Virus record (IMG/VR): IMGVR_UViG_3300017719_000245
Span: 1-22,231 of that record
DNA: 22,231 nt
Strand: one strand, 5' to 3'
Source of the DNA: a virus
The notes beneath the pieces are model-generated. The model saw only the letters and a list, made by a program, of their open reading frames with translations, had not been told where the DNA came from and ran no database searches. Shown here piece after piece: positions 12,302-21,941 of the stretch. Within the stretch, counting starts at the first letter, position 1, and every line of letters begins with the position of its first letter. The translations under genes were made by a program, and so were the position numbers.

Positions 12302-14635
12302 ATGGCCGTTAGAGACAACGTAAGCAGATCAAGAGAGAATATCTACACAGATATTCCTAGTCAATTTCCTAGTATCTATAGGGAAGAGGGTCAGCTATTC
12401 GTAGAATTTGTCCAAGCATATTATGAGTATGTAGATACAACTTTACCAAAGTTTCGTGATGCGTTCTATGCACGTAATGTCGATACCACTGATTTTGACA
12501 AGTTTCTATTGTACTTCAAAAATAAGTACATGGACAATCTGCCGTTTGATTCGTCAACCGATTTACGATTTGTTATCAAACATATTACAGACTTCTATAG
12601 ACGTAAGGGCACCGAGGAATCGTTGCGTCTTTTCTTTCGTATGTTTTTCAACGAAGAAGTCGAAGTATTCTATCCTAGTTCATCTATTCTAAAGCTATCT
12701 GATTCTATTTATGGATCAAGCCAGTACTTAGAAATGAAACCAGTTTCTAGTATTAGAGATTATCCTATTGTTCGTGGCGCAAAGATTGTGGGCGATACGT
12801 CAAAAGCAGAAGCGTTTATAGATGAAGTGATATTCAAAAACTTCAATGGTTCTATTACACCAATCGCTTTCATATCAAATGTCAATGGTAAGTTTATATC
12901 GGATGACGTGTTGACTTCTACTTTAGGTGATATCGTAAATAATGTAGGTAAACTTATCAAGGGCAGTATTAGTAATGCAACAGTACAGAATGAAGCAAGA
13001 CTTCCTGGTAACAACATCGGCGATGATCTAAAACTTATTTCTACTGACAACGGTGTCTACGGCAAAGCAGTAGTAGATACAGTTCGTGAAACTACGACAG
13101 GCGTTATTGAGTTTGAAGTAGAAGATGGTGGCTATGGATATGCCGTGCAACAAGACGGTGTAAACAACGCAACTCTAAATGACTATTTGATCACTAATCA
13201 AGTTTTAGTTGTCGATACTAATAGTGGATATGACGTAAAGCCATTCGATACTATTACATTTACTTCCGCAGAAGTTAGATATATCAGTAATGATCAGCAA
13301 GTACCTGGGTTTAGTGCAGTAAGCATAACTGTTACAGTGGTAAAATTCGAAGGCTCTGTAATCTATTGTGTTGTGCCGAGTAACGATCTGCCTGTATTAC
13401 CAGATAACTCGTACCTAGAAGGGACGAATGATAGAACTAGTGCAACTATTCGTACTACTAAAACATCTGCTTACTTACCTCAAGCACAGTATCGTGTTAG
13501 CACAATCAAGGATGCCGAAACTGTTACGTTGATTCCAGATATATTATCTGATTTCTTGAACGTAACGCTAAACTCAAGTGACTATGGCATGTCTGGCTCT
13601 GGTGCTGAAACTGTCAACACAACTATTCGTGATGCATTTACTCCTGTCACATATCAGATTGGACAAATTGACACTATCAATGTATTAGACTCCGGACAAG
13701 GATATCAAAACGATCTTCCATCAATTGTTAGAATGCCTGAGATCAATAACTTCTTACACAAAGATATCGGACTCACTTTCAACAACACTGAGTTTCTACT
13801 TCTAGTCGGAGATGTGATTACTCAGGTAAGACAGATTGAAGACTTGAGCGATTGGACTACCTCTAATACTACAACGTATGTGAACTATACTGTAAAGCTG
13901 AAGTTCTTACGTAGAGACGGTGATATATTTTACTTCAAGCCTCTGTCATTCTATCAAATAGACCCAGAAGTTCAGATAAACATCAAGGGCAATATGTACG
14001 ATATCGTTGATTCTTTCGAAGATGTCAATTCATTGCCTATGGGACGAAATGCAAATATAACTGGCACAGCATTTTTTGCTTCTGGTCAAATAGATACTAT
14101 TACCGTCACTGACACAGGATATAAATATAACAATGGTGAAAGACTTTCTATAGTAAATAATAATCCCGATAGCGATCTATACGGTACTGCGGTAGCAACA
14201 GTTGAAGTTGAGACACGTGGTAGTGGATTTACTGAAGGAAAGTGGCAGACAACTACATCATTTTTGAATGAAAAGACTAAGGTTATTAGAGATAATGATT
14301 ACTATCAAGAGTACTCGTATGACATATCCTCTATTGTAAATCCAGATAAGTATGAAAGTTTAGTAAAAGAAGAAGTTTCTGTAGCAGGCACAAAACTGTT
14401 CAGTTCTCCTCTCATAAATAGTGTAAACAAGTTTGAAACAGACGTGAATATTGATTTTGAAGTATTCACATTAGACGAAGAATTGAACGTTGCAAATAAC
14501 TTTGTGGAAGTTGGTCCTCTATACAGAAGACAATTCTTTGCTCCACCAGTTGTTGGCACAGACGAATTGGTTGCAACAGTGGCGAACATCGTATCAGATG
14601 TCACGCTAAGAGTTCAATCAGATATAAACAGCTAA
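12302..14635 (+). CDS. gp7-like baseplate wedge protein (shares the C-terminal module of T4 gp7)
   Basis: A 777-aa protein in the gene-7 position between gp6 and gp8. Its first ~125 residues (PSIYREEGQLFVEFVQAYYEYVD..., FDKFLLYFKNKYMDNLP, ITDFYRRKGTEESLRLFFRMFFNEEVEVFYP) match by pattern a segment near the C-terminus of T4 gp7 that also carries FYSTKGIE and a NEEVE motif. T4 gp7 (1032 aa) has about 700 residues before this; here none exist. The rest (about 130-777) is beta-rich, with recurrent 'V.D.G.GY' turns (near 280, 460 and 600) typical of phage fibrous and wedge proteins. It likely forms the gp6-gp7-gp8 wedge core. The start has GAGAGAG upstream, 10 nt after gp6. The T4 comparison uses recalled sequence, so alignment limits are approximate. 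Confidence 0.72.
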   Translation: MAVRDNVSRSRENIYTDIPSQFPSIYREEGQLFVEFVQAYYEYVDTTLPKFRDAFYARNVDTTDFDKFLLYFKNKYMDNLPFDSSTDLRFVIKHITDFYRRKGTEESLRLFFRMFFNEEVEVFYPSSSILKLSDSIYGSSQYLEMKPVSSIRDYPIVRGAKIVGDTSKAEAFIDEVIFKNFNGSITPIAFISNVNGKFISDDVLTSTLGDIVNNVGKLIKGSISNATVQNEARLPGNNIGDDLKLISTDNGVYGKAVVDTVRETTTGVIEFEVEDGGYGYAVQQDGVNNATLNDYLITNQVLVVDTNSGYDVKPFDTITFTSAEVRYISNDQQVPGFSAVSITVTVVKFEGSVIYCVVPSNDLPVLPDNSYLEGTNDRTSATIRTTKTSAYLPQAQYRVSTIKDAETVTLIPDILSDFLNVTLNSSDYGMSGSGAETVNTTIRDAFTPVTYQIGQIDTINVLDSGQGYQNDLPSIVRMPEINNFLHKDIGLTFNNTEFLLLVGDVITQVRQIEDLSDWTTSNTTTYVNYTVKLKFLRRDGDIFYFKPLSFYQIDPEVQINIKGNMYDIVDSFEDVNSLPMGRNANITGTAFFASGQIDTITVTDTGYKYNNGERLSIVNNNPDSDLYGTAVATVEVETRGSGFTEGKWQTTTSFLNEKTKVIRDNDYYQEYSYDISSIVNPDKYESLVKEEVSVAGTKLFSSPLINSVNKFETDVNIDFEVFTLDEELNVANNFVEVGPLYRRQFFAPPVVGTDELVATVANIVSDVTLRVQSDINS

Positions 14636-14645
14636 AGGCATATAG

Positions 14646-16415
14646 ATGGCTAAGATTATTACAGAAAATTTTAGAGTGCAAACCACGAACGAACTATATC
14701 GTTCGTTTACCGAGGGCAATCAAACTATCGTTACAGACTTTACTGCCGACATGAATACTTATGTCGATAGTGGTGCTATTAGCCTTTCGAACTCAGACAA
14801 GACTACACTCTTCAATTACTTTCCAGCATCTCTATTAGAGATTATGAATGCGTCTCAACCAGACAGTACGTATTACGTAATGGCGTCCTCGATTACTAAA
14901 GGCGCTACAATTGAAAACACACAGTTTCAAAAGCGAGAGTTTCAACGCAGGGTTATCTTTGGCAATAAAGTTACGCAATCAGACATTCGATATATGTTTG
15001 ACATCAATGCTTGGAATAGTGGCACTGTCTATGACGCTTATGATGATAGAGAAGACATCTCTACCCTCAATATGTATGTAACAGTTCTTGATGGCACAAT
15101 AAACGAAGGTTCCTATAAAGTGTATAAGTGCTTAGGAAACAACGGTGGTACTGCGTCAGTAGCCGCACCATCGACTAGTGACGTAGATGCAGTGTATGAG
15201 ATACAATCAGACGATGGATATGTTTGGAAATATATGTTCTCGGTACCGCCAGCTGAATACATTACTTATGCCACAGCAACATCTTTGCCTTACTACGCTG
15301 ATGCTACAGTAGTATCTGCGGCAGTTGAATCTATCTCTGACATTATAATTACAAAAACAAAGAATCAATTGTTCGGTGCAAACACTGGTGCATACAATTT
15401 AGGAAATCTAACTATACAAGCTGTGAACTTGGTCGATAGTGTTTCGAATAGATGGGAAATTGAAGTAAAAACAGATTCTTCTGCTAGTACTCCAACACAT
15501 GAACCTAACGCATACACTAACATGTATATTAGAACAGACAATGGCGCACTTTATGACATCGATGCTTCTGACTCACCAGCTGGCGCTGATGCATCAACTA
15601 AAACATTCTTTGTTTATATAACTTCAGTTGGTGCACCTTCACTGAGTTCCGATCAAGCCGCATTCATTGTACCGAAAGTAGAAGTAAGTGCTTCAGGCGG
15701 TACAAGAGCGTTAGCATACGGAGAGTTGAATGCAAGTGGTACACTTATAGATGTAAAGATTGATACTAAAGGTACACATTATAAGTATGCAACATCGACA
15801 TTGAAATTGCCACCAGCACTACAAGATCAATCAGCAACAACAGAACTTAGAGCAATCATGTCACCTCGTGGAGGGCATGGCTCTGATCCAATTTCAGAAC
15901 TGTATATGTCAAAGTTAGCAGTTATCACAAACTTCTTTACGAGTAGTTTGAATAACATTCCTGACAGTAACACATATACACGTGTAGGTCTAGTGAAGAA
16001 TCCAGTATTCGCAGACGCCACTTCACCTACATCTTTAGATAATAGAATGGAAGTTCGTGTATCGGGAGACATTAGTTCTGCCGTAAATGCAAATCAAGTC
16101 ATCGTTCAAACAGTCGGAAGCGAGACTTTTTCTGCCAAAATACATGAAGTAAAGTACACAACTGGGAGCCCTGGCTATACGTCATTGTTCCTAGTAGACT
16201 ACGTAGGCGACCATAACGCTACATTTGCTACAGGCAGTATTGACATAAAAGATTCGGTAACTTCGGATGTTACTGGTACGTATAGCATAAATAATGTTGT
16301 GAACACAGGTAAATACGTAGACTACAGCGGCGATCTTCTTCACTTTGTGGATTTCGATGCAATTGCAAGAGAACCAGAAAGACGTGAGAAAATCAAATTC
16401 GTTTTCGACTTCTAG
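14646..16415 (+). CDS. 8: gp8-like baseplate wedge protein, enlarged
   Basis: A 589-aa protein against 334 in T4 gp8. Shared marks are an N-terminal block with 'YYVMASSI' and 'SDIRYMFDINAW', the SYKVYKCLGNNGG strand, DGYVWKYMFSVPPAEYI (about 188-204; T4 has a DGYVWEYLFEIPP-like motif), the SKLAVITNF strand near 415-425, and the terminal REPERREKIKFVFDF, which parallels the T4 C-terminus. The extra ~250 residues fall between these marks (about 205-410 and 430-560) as beta-rich insertions, including a 'DVKIDTKGTHYKYA' turn like those of the upstream gp7-like protein. T4 gp8 dimers bind gp7 and gp10 in the wedge; partners here are probably the gp7-like protein and the 1836-aa protein. AAAGG lies 8 nt upstream of the start; gaps of 10 and 15 nt flank it. 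Confidence 0.82.
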   Translation: MAKIITENFRVQTTNELYRSFTEGNQTIVTDFTADMNTYVDSGAISLSNSDKTTLFNYFPASLLEIMNASQPDSTYYVMASSITKGATIENTQFQKREFQRRVIFGNKVTQSDIRYMFDINAWNSGTVYDAYDDREDISTLNMYVTVLDGTINEGSYKVYKCLGNNGGTASVAAPSTSDVDAVYEIQSDDGYVWKYMFSVPPAEYITYATATSLPYYADATVVSAAVESISDIIITKTKNQLFGANTGAYNLGNLTIQAVNLVDSVSNRWEIEVKTDSSASTPTHEPNAYTNMYIRTDNGALYDIDASDSPAGADASTKTFFVYITSVGAPSLSSDQAAFIVPKVEVSASGGTRALAYGELNASGTLIDVKIDTKGTHYKYATSTLKLPPALQDQSATTELRAIMSPRGGHGSDPISELYMSKLAVITNFFTSSLNNIPDSNTYTRVGLVKNPVFADATSPTSLDNRMEVRVSGDISSAVNANQVIVQTVGSETFSAKIHEVKYTTGSPGYTSLFLVDYVGDHNATFATGSIDIKDSVTSDVTGTYSINNVVNTGKYVDYSGDLLHFVDFDAIAREPERREKIKFVFDF

Positions 16416-16430
16416 GAAAGAGACTTATAC

Positions 16431-19400
16431 ATGGGCATTAATAAAGACCTAAACATTGATCCTTACTATGAGAATTTTTATGATTCTGCTAACCCTCAGT
16501 ATAAGCAGTACAATAAAGTTCTCTTTAGACCAGCACGTGCTGTACAAGCCCGTGAACTGACTCAATTGCAAACAATCCTGCAGGAGCAGGTTGAACGCTT
16601 TGGTTCAAATGTCTATCAAGAAGGAACAGTAATTACTGGTATCAACGTCACTGAGCGTACAGATATCTTCTACGTAAAAGTGAATGACACAGCGTCTTTG
16701 CCAGACCCTACTCTATATGAGCCATCAACTTCAGTTGACGTAAATACTGGAGAAGAAGTCACAACAGAATACACGCTGAGAACTTTAGTCGGTACCCAAT
16801 ATCTTACTGCTAAAATTCTAAAAGCCTCTAACGGCTTCCAAACACGTGACCCTAATCTCAAAACATTTTTCGTCAACTATCTAACTACAGTTCAGGCAGC
16901 CGACGGAACAGACATCAAGCAATTTTCTCCTGGTGATGTGCTAGAAGTTCTTGATAGCGATGGTAATCCAGTTAGCGGTGTATCTGCTACTGTTGCATCA
17001 GTGAACAATCCAGTTGGACACGCTTTTGGTGCCTCTGTAGATGAAGGTGTTATCTTTCAGAAGGGACACTTCGTATTCGTAGAAGATCAATTGATCATCA
17101 TCGAAAAGTATTCTTTGACTCCTAGAGATGTTGCTCTTGGTTTCAACATTCAAGAAAATATTATCACATCTGGTCAAGACTCGACACTGCTTGACAACGC
17201 ACAGGGATACAATAATGATAATGCCCCTGGTGCGGACAGATTACAACTCAAGCCAATTCTTACAGCATATGAAGCGGCAGATGAGCCAGACGATTTCTTT
17301 GCTCTAGTTCGCTTTGAAAATGGCGAAGCAGTTACTATTCGTAACGTAACACAGTTCAACTCTATTGCACAAACAATGGCACGTAGAACGTTTGAGGAAT
17401 CAGGCGACTATGTAACACGTGGCATGAACTTGTCGCTAGAAGATGACGGCACTAATATTCAAGCCGTAGTATCTCCTGGTAAAGCATACGTGAACGGTTA
17501 TGAAGTAGAGTCAGTCGGTAAGAGATACTTAGACGTTGCACCTTTAGGATCTAGTGACACGATCACTAGAAATAATGAAGGTACAGGCGCACATTTTGGT
17601 CAATACTTAGAGTTCAGTTGGCAAGCGCCCACAGGTACTACTAATAGTGCAATTAGACTAAACCCATTTGAGATGGACGGTACTCGTTACCCCATGTATG
17701 ATAATGGTAACAATCAGATAGGTACATGTTCTATAGGTAGCGTCTCACAAGGAACATCAATAAATGGAACTCAGCAAGGTAGACTGTATATCTATGCAGT
17801 AGATAAAGATCCTCTGTATATCAATACTGACATATACAGAATAGGCGGTAACTCTGATAACACTGTACCTGGAACTATTATAACTGCCGGTCTGTTTGAT
17901 GTCAATAATTCTGCTCTAGTATTTCCTCTCGGAAGTAATCACGTAAAACAGATTAGTGATCTTGTGTTTGTTAGACGTGTACGTGAGACAATAAGTACAG
18001 CAACAGGTGCATTCGTACTTGAGCCTACTCCTACAACTCAGCCATTAGCAGAAAACATTCTAATGGTGAACACAGTCGCACAGTTAGTACCACCTATCAC
18101 TGGCGGTAATTCTGGTATCACTACTTCGACATATCCAAGTGGCGGAACTCAGATCAACATTGCCGCACCTGATCAATTAGGCGATGGCGTATTACAATTT
18201 GTGTATTATGATCGTCTAGAAAAAGAAGTGGCAGCCGACTCACTCTCTGCTATCGATGCTTATATGACCCTTACATATGATGAGACCGCTGATAGAGGTA
18301 ATATTGGTCTACCAAATGGTGTCAAATTGCTAGAAGTGATTGACGATAATGGTTCTGGTGAAAACATCACAGAGAGATTCAGACTTGTAAACAATCAAAA
18401 AGACAGTTACTATGATCTTTCATATATTCAGTTGAAGAAAGGTCAAGCACTAAACAATACAACAGGAACAGGTCAAGCACTACGAGTACGAGTGACAGTT
18501 CTACGTAGAACCTCTACTGTAGGTAATGGATATCTGACCGTAGATAGCTACTCAGGAATCGATAAGAAACTCCTGAAACGCTTTAGTACATTATCTGGTC
18601 TTGCAATTGACTTGCCAAATGCAATCGATTTCAGACCATACGCAACACCGGCTATCATCTACTCGACCGGTATTGCTGGCGCACCCGCAGTTCAAGCAGT
18701 CACAAAGAGTATTGTGCCTAATGTTGCTCTCGCTGATAGATCAACAATTCTTGCAACGCACGAAGTATTCCTTCCACGAATTGACTCTGTAGTAGTTGAC
18801 TCACGTGGTGAATTTGACATCGTTCAAGGTTCACCCTCAGAGAAGCCTAGTATTCCAGAAGTCAAAGATGTATTTCAACTAGGAGAAATTTATATCCCAG
18901 GAGCGGCATTGACGCTCAAGGGTTCGAACCCAGTGAAGATTAGTACGAAGACTATTCGTAACTACACTATGAAAGACATCACTCATTTCGACACTAGAAT
19001 AAAAAGACTTACAGAAGCAGTAGCACTAAATGCTCTTGAAAAAGCGGCATCTGAGATGTTCATTCCAGATTCGTCTGGCGATAACAGATTCAAAAATGGT
19101 TTCTTAGTAGATACGTTTGGTAGCTTTGCAACGTCCGATGTTGCAGATCCAGAATTCAAAATGGCTATTGATCCCTCATACAAAGTTGGTATGCCTGCGC
19201 TCAAGACATTCAACGTTGATTTGAAAAGACGTACAACTACATCGTCTGGAATCTCTCCATTTGGAGAGTTTACAACCCTAGCAGAAGACGGTTCACGTAC
19301 TGTACAGATTGAACAGCCATATGCAACAAACTTTAGAAACTGTGTATCTAACTTCTATAACTATGAAGGCTCAGTAGATATCAGTCCTAAGTTTAGTTCA

Positions 19401-21941
19401 GACTATGATACTATCAGAAATCCTGACACAAACATTAGTATAGACCTTGCTACTCCTATGATAGATTTCATGGAAAATCTACAGGAGTTTCTCCCTCTGA
19501 CAACTGATAGAGAAGTAGGTGACGTTTTCTTAGCAGGCAGTTCTACTGCACCAGATAGAAGAGAAGGAAATACCATAATTGGCGGTGTAAACGAAACATG
19601 GCGCCAAGAGTGGGAAACCCTATCTATGGGTGTAGACACAAACGAAAACACTCAAGAAGGCGTTGGAGATTTCGTAACGGATATTTCACTACGTCCATAC
19701 GTCAAAGCAAAAGAAGTAAAGGTACTTGTAACTGGATTACGTCCTAACACACGTCACTATTTCTACTTTGCAGATGGTGTAGATGTAAACGCACACGTAA
19801 CACCAGGGCAATACGTTGCACAAGATAACGGTGACGGCACACTAGCTGTTGGTGTTCAAAATGTATTTGCTAAGAAGGGACAATCAGGTGCGACTACAGC
19901 TCCAGGTCAAGCAGTAACTAGTGACAACAAAGGCGTTCTGGCAGCTATCTTCAACATCCCAGGTGGAACATTCTTTGCTGGCGAAAACAAATTAGAAGTA
20001 AGTGACGTATCACAGTACTCAAGTATTGAGTCTGCTGGTACATCTTACGGTACAGTAACATACCGTGCATACAGCTTTGGTATTAGTAAGTCTGCACTAG
20101 ATGTTACAACACGTAGTCCAGATTTTAGAACAGATGTTGTTGACACATTCTCTACAGATAACGTATCATTCCGTGAAACATGGAGAAGAAGAACTGATCC
20201 ATTGGCACAAACATTCTTTATCAAGTCTGGTATGGGTCAAGGCGCTAAGTCAATCTACGTAAAAGATATCGACTTGTTCTTCAAGAGAAAAGATGCTGTT
20301 GTAGGATTTACTTTAGAAGTACGTGAAGTCATCAACGGATATCCATCATCTAAGGTTTTACCATTTGGTCGTAAGTACATGACTTCATCTGAAGTATCTG
20401 TATCAGACACTGGTACTGCCGCAACAACTGTATCGTTTGACAATCCAATCAAGTTGGATGTTGAGCGTGAATATGCATTCGTTGTTCTACCAGATGCTAA
20501 CTCACCTGAGTACTTGATCTGGACATCTAAAGTTGGCGGTACTGATCTAGCATCAGGCGCTGGTACTCCAGTCACACAGGACTGGGGTGAAGGTGTACTA
20601 TTCACATCTACAAACAACAGAGCATGGAAGTCTTACCAAGATGAAGACGTGAAGTTCAGAATCAAGAAACTAAACTTTGCAACGTCAACTGGTTATGTTG
20701 ATCTTGTGCCAAATAATCCAGAGTTCTTGACTATTACTAGTTCTGTGGGTGCCTTCGAAGACGGAGAATTTGCATATGTCAAGAAAACTAGTGGCGGATC
20801 ATATACATCTAGTGGTAACAACACACTGACTGGAGATGGACGTGAAGTAACAATCAATCAATCTACTGCATTCGCAGTGGGCGACTACATTGTATTAGAA
20901 AAAGGCTCTGAAAAGAAAGTCACTAAGATTCTCGCCAAATCAGAAGTCTCGGGAATCACTACACTTACAGTAGATAGTCCTGTGATCTTCAATACGGCAG
21001 TTGTCGGTAGCATTACAGCGACATTTGTTGTAGGTGGTTACGTACAGTTCTTCAACTCTAGTAAGCCCACAGAACTACACTTGACAGAATCTTCTGCAAG
21101 ACAGAACTTTAGAATTATTGGTAACGGCACTGAGACTATCACGGGTGAAAAATCTGGAGCTGGTGCTACAGTATCAAATGTATTTGACGCTGATATCTCA
21201 TACTTCCAGCCAATTATTCATAAGTTCAACTCACTCAAGACTTCTACAAAACTGAAGCTTATGTCTGGTGACCCAACACTAGATGGTACTCCTGGCAGTC
21301 AAATGGTTTCAGACAAGAGTATTGCTGGTAACAGTTCAGTATATCTGACTGGTAATCCTAGAAGTATTCCAAGTCAATCTAATATTGTTGATGCTGGACA
21401 AAGTGTATCAGAAGACTTTGCTATTCGTATAGACATGAACAATAACGCATACACATCAACCTCACCTTCGGTAGATGATGATCTATCGATGTTGACAGTT
21501 TATCAATACGATATTACAAATTCAGACTTGACATCATCAACTTACGTATCTAAAAAGGCAACCCTGTCAGATAGAATGTATGCTGTTGGCTTGAAAGTTT
21601 TAGTGGGAGCATATAGACCTGCGGGTACGATGCTTGACGTATATGCAAGATTTGTTATTCCAACAAACGTTGAGAATTTCACTGACTGGATGCAACTGTC
21701 CCAGGAAACTACAGAAGTATTCTCTTCATCACATAATATTCGTGATCATAGAGAAATTGAGTATAACTTGCCAGAGGCAGATGCAAACTTCTTGGGTACA
21801 AATGAATATAGCGCATTTCAAATAAAAATTGTAATGAGGCACATGACGCAATCAGAGTTAGATGCTAACTCTCAGCCAATCACTACAGGCGCTCATTTAT
21901 ATCCACATATAGCAGATTATAGGGCAATAGCGATCACATGA
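16431..21941 (+). CDS. Giant baseplate/tail structural protein with DUF4815-type N-terminus (1836 aa)
   Basis: The largest gene in the window. Residues 24-68 (YKQYNKVLFRPARAVQARELTQLQTILQEQVERFG...) are the hallmark of the DUF4815 family found in marine T4-like phages, and SPGKAYVNGYEVE near 348 belongs to the same domain. A long middle follows (about 550-1250). Residues about 1255-1410 form a second conserved module: DPLAQTFFIKSG, IDLFFKRKD, REVINGYPSSKVLPFG, VEREYAFVVLPD, and GVLFTSTNNRAWKSYQDEDVKFRI, a jelly-roll-like pattern. The C-terminal 400 residues are beta-rich. It occupies the place of T4 genes 9-12, so it may connect wedges to fibres or act as the peripheral baseplate; this is inference. 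AGGAAAGAG precedes the start. The stop overlaps the next ATG (ATGA). Confidence 0.82.
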   Translation: MGINKDLNIDPYYENFYDSANPQYKQYNKVLFRPARAVQARELTQLQTILQEQVERFGSNVYQEGTVITGINVTERTDIFYVKVNDTASLPDPTLYEPSTSVDVNTGEEVTTEYTLRTLVGTQYLTAKILKASNGFQTRDPNLKTFFVNYLTTVQAADGTDIKQFSPGDVLEVLDSDGNPVSGVSATVASVNNPVGHAFGASVDEGVIFQKGHFVFVEDQLIIIEKYSLTPRDVALGFNIQENIITSGQDSTLLDNAQGYNNDNAPGADRLQLKPILTAYEAADEPDDFFALVRFENGEAVTIRNVTQFNSIAQTMARRTFEESGDYVTRGMNLSLEDDGTNIQAVVSPGKAYVNGYEVESVGKRYLDVAPLGSSDTITRNNEGTGAHFGQYLEFSWQAPTGTTNSAIRLNPFEMDGTRYPMYDNGNNQIGTCSIGSVSQGTSINGTQQGRLYIYAVDKDPLYINTDIYRIGGNSDNTVPGTIITAGLFDVNNSALVFPLGSNHVKQISDLVFVRRVRETISTATGAFVLEPTPTTQPLAENILMVNTVAQLVPPITGGNSGITTSTYPSGGTQINIAAPDQLGDGVLQFVYYDRLEKEVAADSLSAIDAYMTLTYDETADRGNIGLPNGVKLLEVIDDNGSGENITERFRLVNNQKDSYYDLSYIQLKKGQALNNTTGTGQALRVRVTVLRRTSTVGNGYLTVDSYSGIDKKLLKRFSTLSGLAIDLPNAIDFRPYATPAIIYSTGIAGAPAVQAVTKSIVPNVALADRSTILATHEVFLPRIDSVVVDSRGEFDIVQGSPSEKPSIPEVKDVFQLGEIYIPGAALTLKGSNPVKISTKTIRNYTMKDITHFDTRIKRLTEAVALNALEKAASEMFIPDSSGDNRFKNGFLVDTFGSFATSDVADPEFKMAIDPSYKVGMPALKTFNVDLKRRTTTSSGISPFGEFTTLAEDGSRTVQIEQPYATNFRNCVSNFYNYEGSVDISPKFSSDYDTIRNPDTNISIDLATPMIDFMENLQEFLPLTTDREVGDVFLAGSSTAPDRREGNTIIGGVNETWRQEWETLSMGVDTNENTQEGVGDFVTDISLRPYVKAKEVKVLVTGLRPNTRHYFYFADGVDVNAHVTPGQYVAQDNGDGTLAVGVQNVFAKKGQSGATTAPGQAVTSDNKGVLAAIFNIPGGTFFAGENKLEVSDVSQYSSIESAGTSYGTVTYRAYSFGISKSALDVTTRSPDFRTDVVDTFSTDNVSFRETWRRRTDPLAQTFFIKSGMGQGAKSIYVKDIDLFFKRKDAVVGFTLEVREVINGYPSSKVLPFGRKYMTSSEVSVSDTGTAATTVSFDNPIKLDVEREYAFVVLPDANSPEYLIWTSKVGGTDLASGAGTPVTQDWGEGVLFTSTNNRAWKSYQDEDVKFRIKKLNFATSTGYVDLVPNNPEFLTITSSVGAFEDGEFAYVKKTSGGSYTSSGNNTLTGDGREVTINQSTAFAVGDYIVLEKGSEKKVTKILAKSEVSGITTLTVDSPVIFNTAVVGSITATFVVGGYVQFFNSSKPTELHLTESSARQNFRIIGNGTETITGEKSGAGATVSNVFDADISYFQPIIHKFNSLKTSTKLKLMSGDPTLDGTPGSQMVSDKSIAGNSSVYLTGNPRSIPSQSNIVDAGQSVSEDFAIRIDMNNNAYTSTSPSVDDDLSMLTVYQYDITNSDLTSSTYVSKKATLSDRMYAVGLKVLVGAYRPAGTMLDVYARFVIPTNVENFTDWMQLSQETTEVFSSSHNIRDHREIEYNLPEADANFLGTNEYSAFQIKIVMRHMTQSELDANSQPITTGAHLYPHIADYRAIAIT

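Noticed and set aside
14120-14127. Perfect TATAAATA in the gp7-like gene
   Set aside because: More than 500 nt before the next start and explained by codons for Tyr-Lys-Tyr.
18440-18482. 13-nt direct repeat (18440-18452 and 18470-18482) in the giant gene
   Set aside because: It encodes a repeated Gly-Gln-Ala-Leu 10 residues apart; a local codon-level duplication with no sign of a mobile or regulatory element.
20255-20617. 120-aa minus-strand frame within the 1836-aa gene
   Set aside because: Lies opposite the conserved module of the giant protein and has no start signals.
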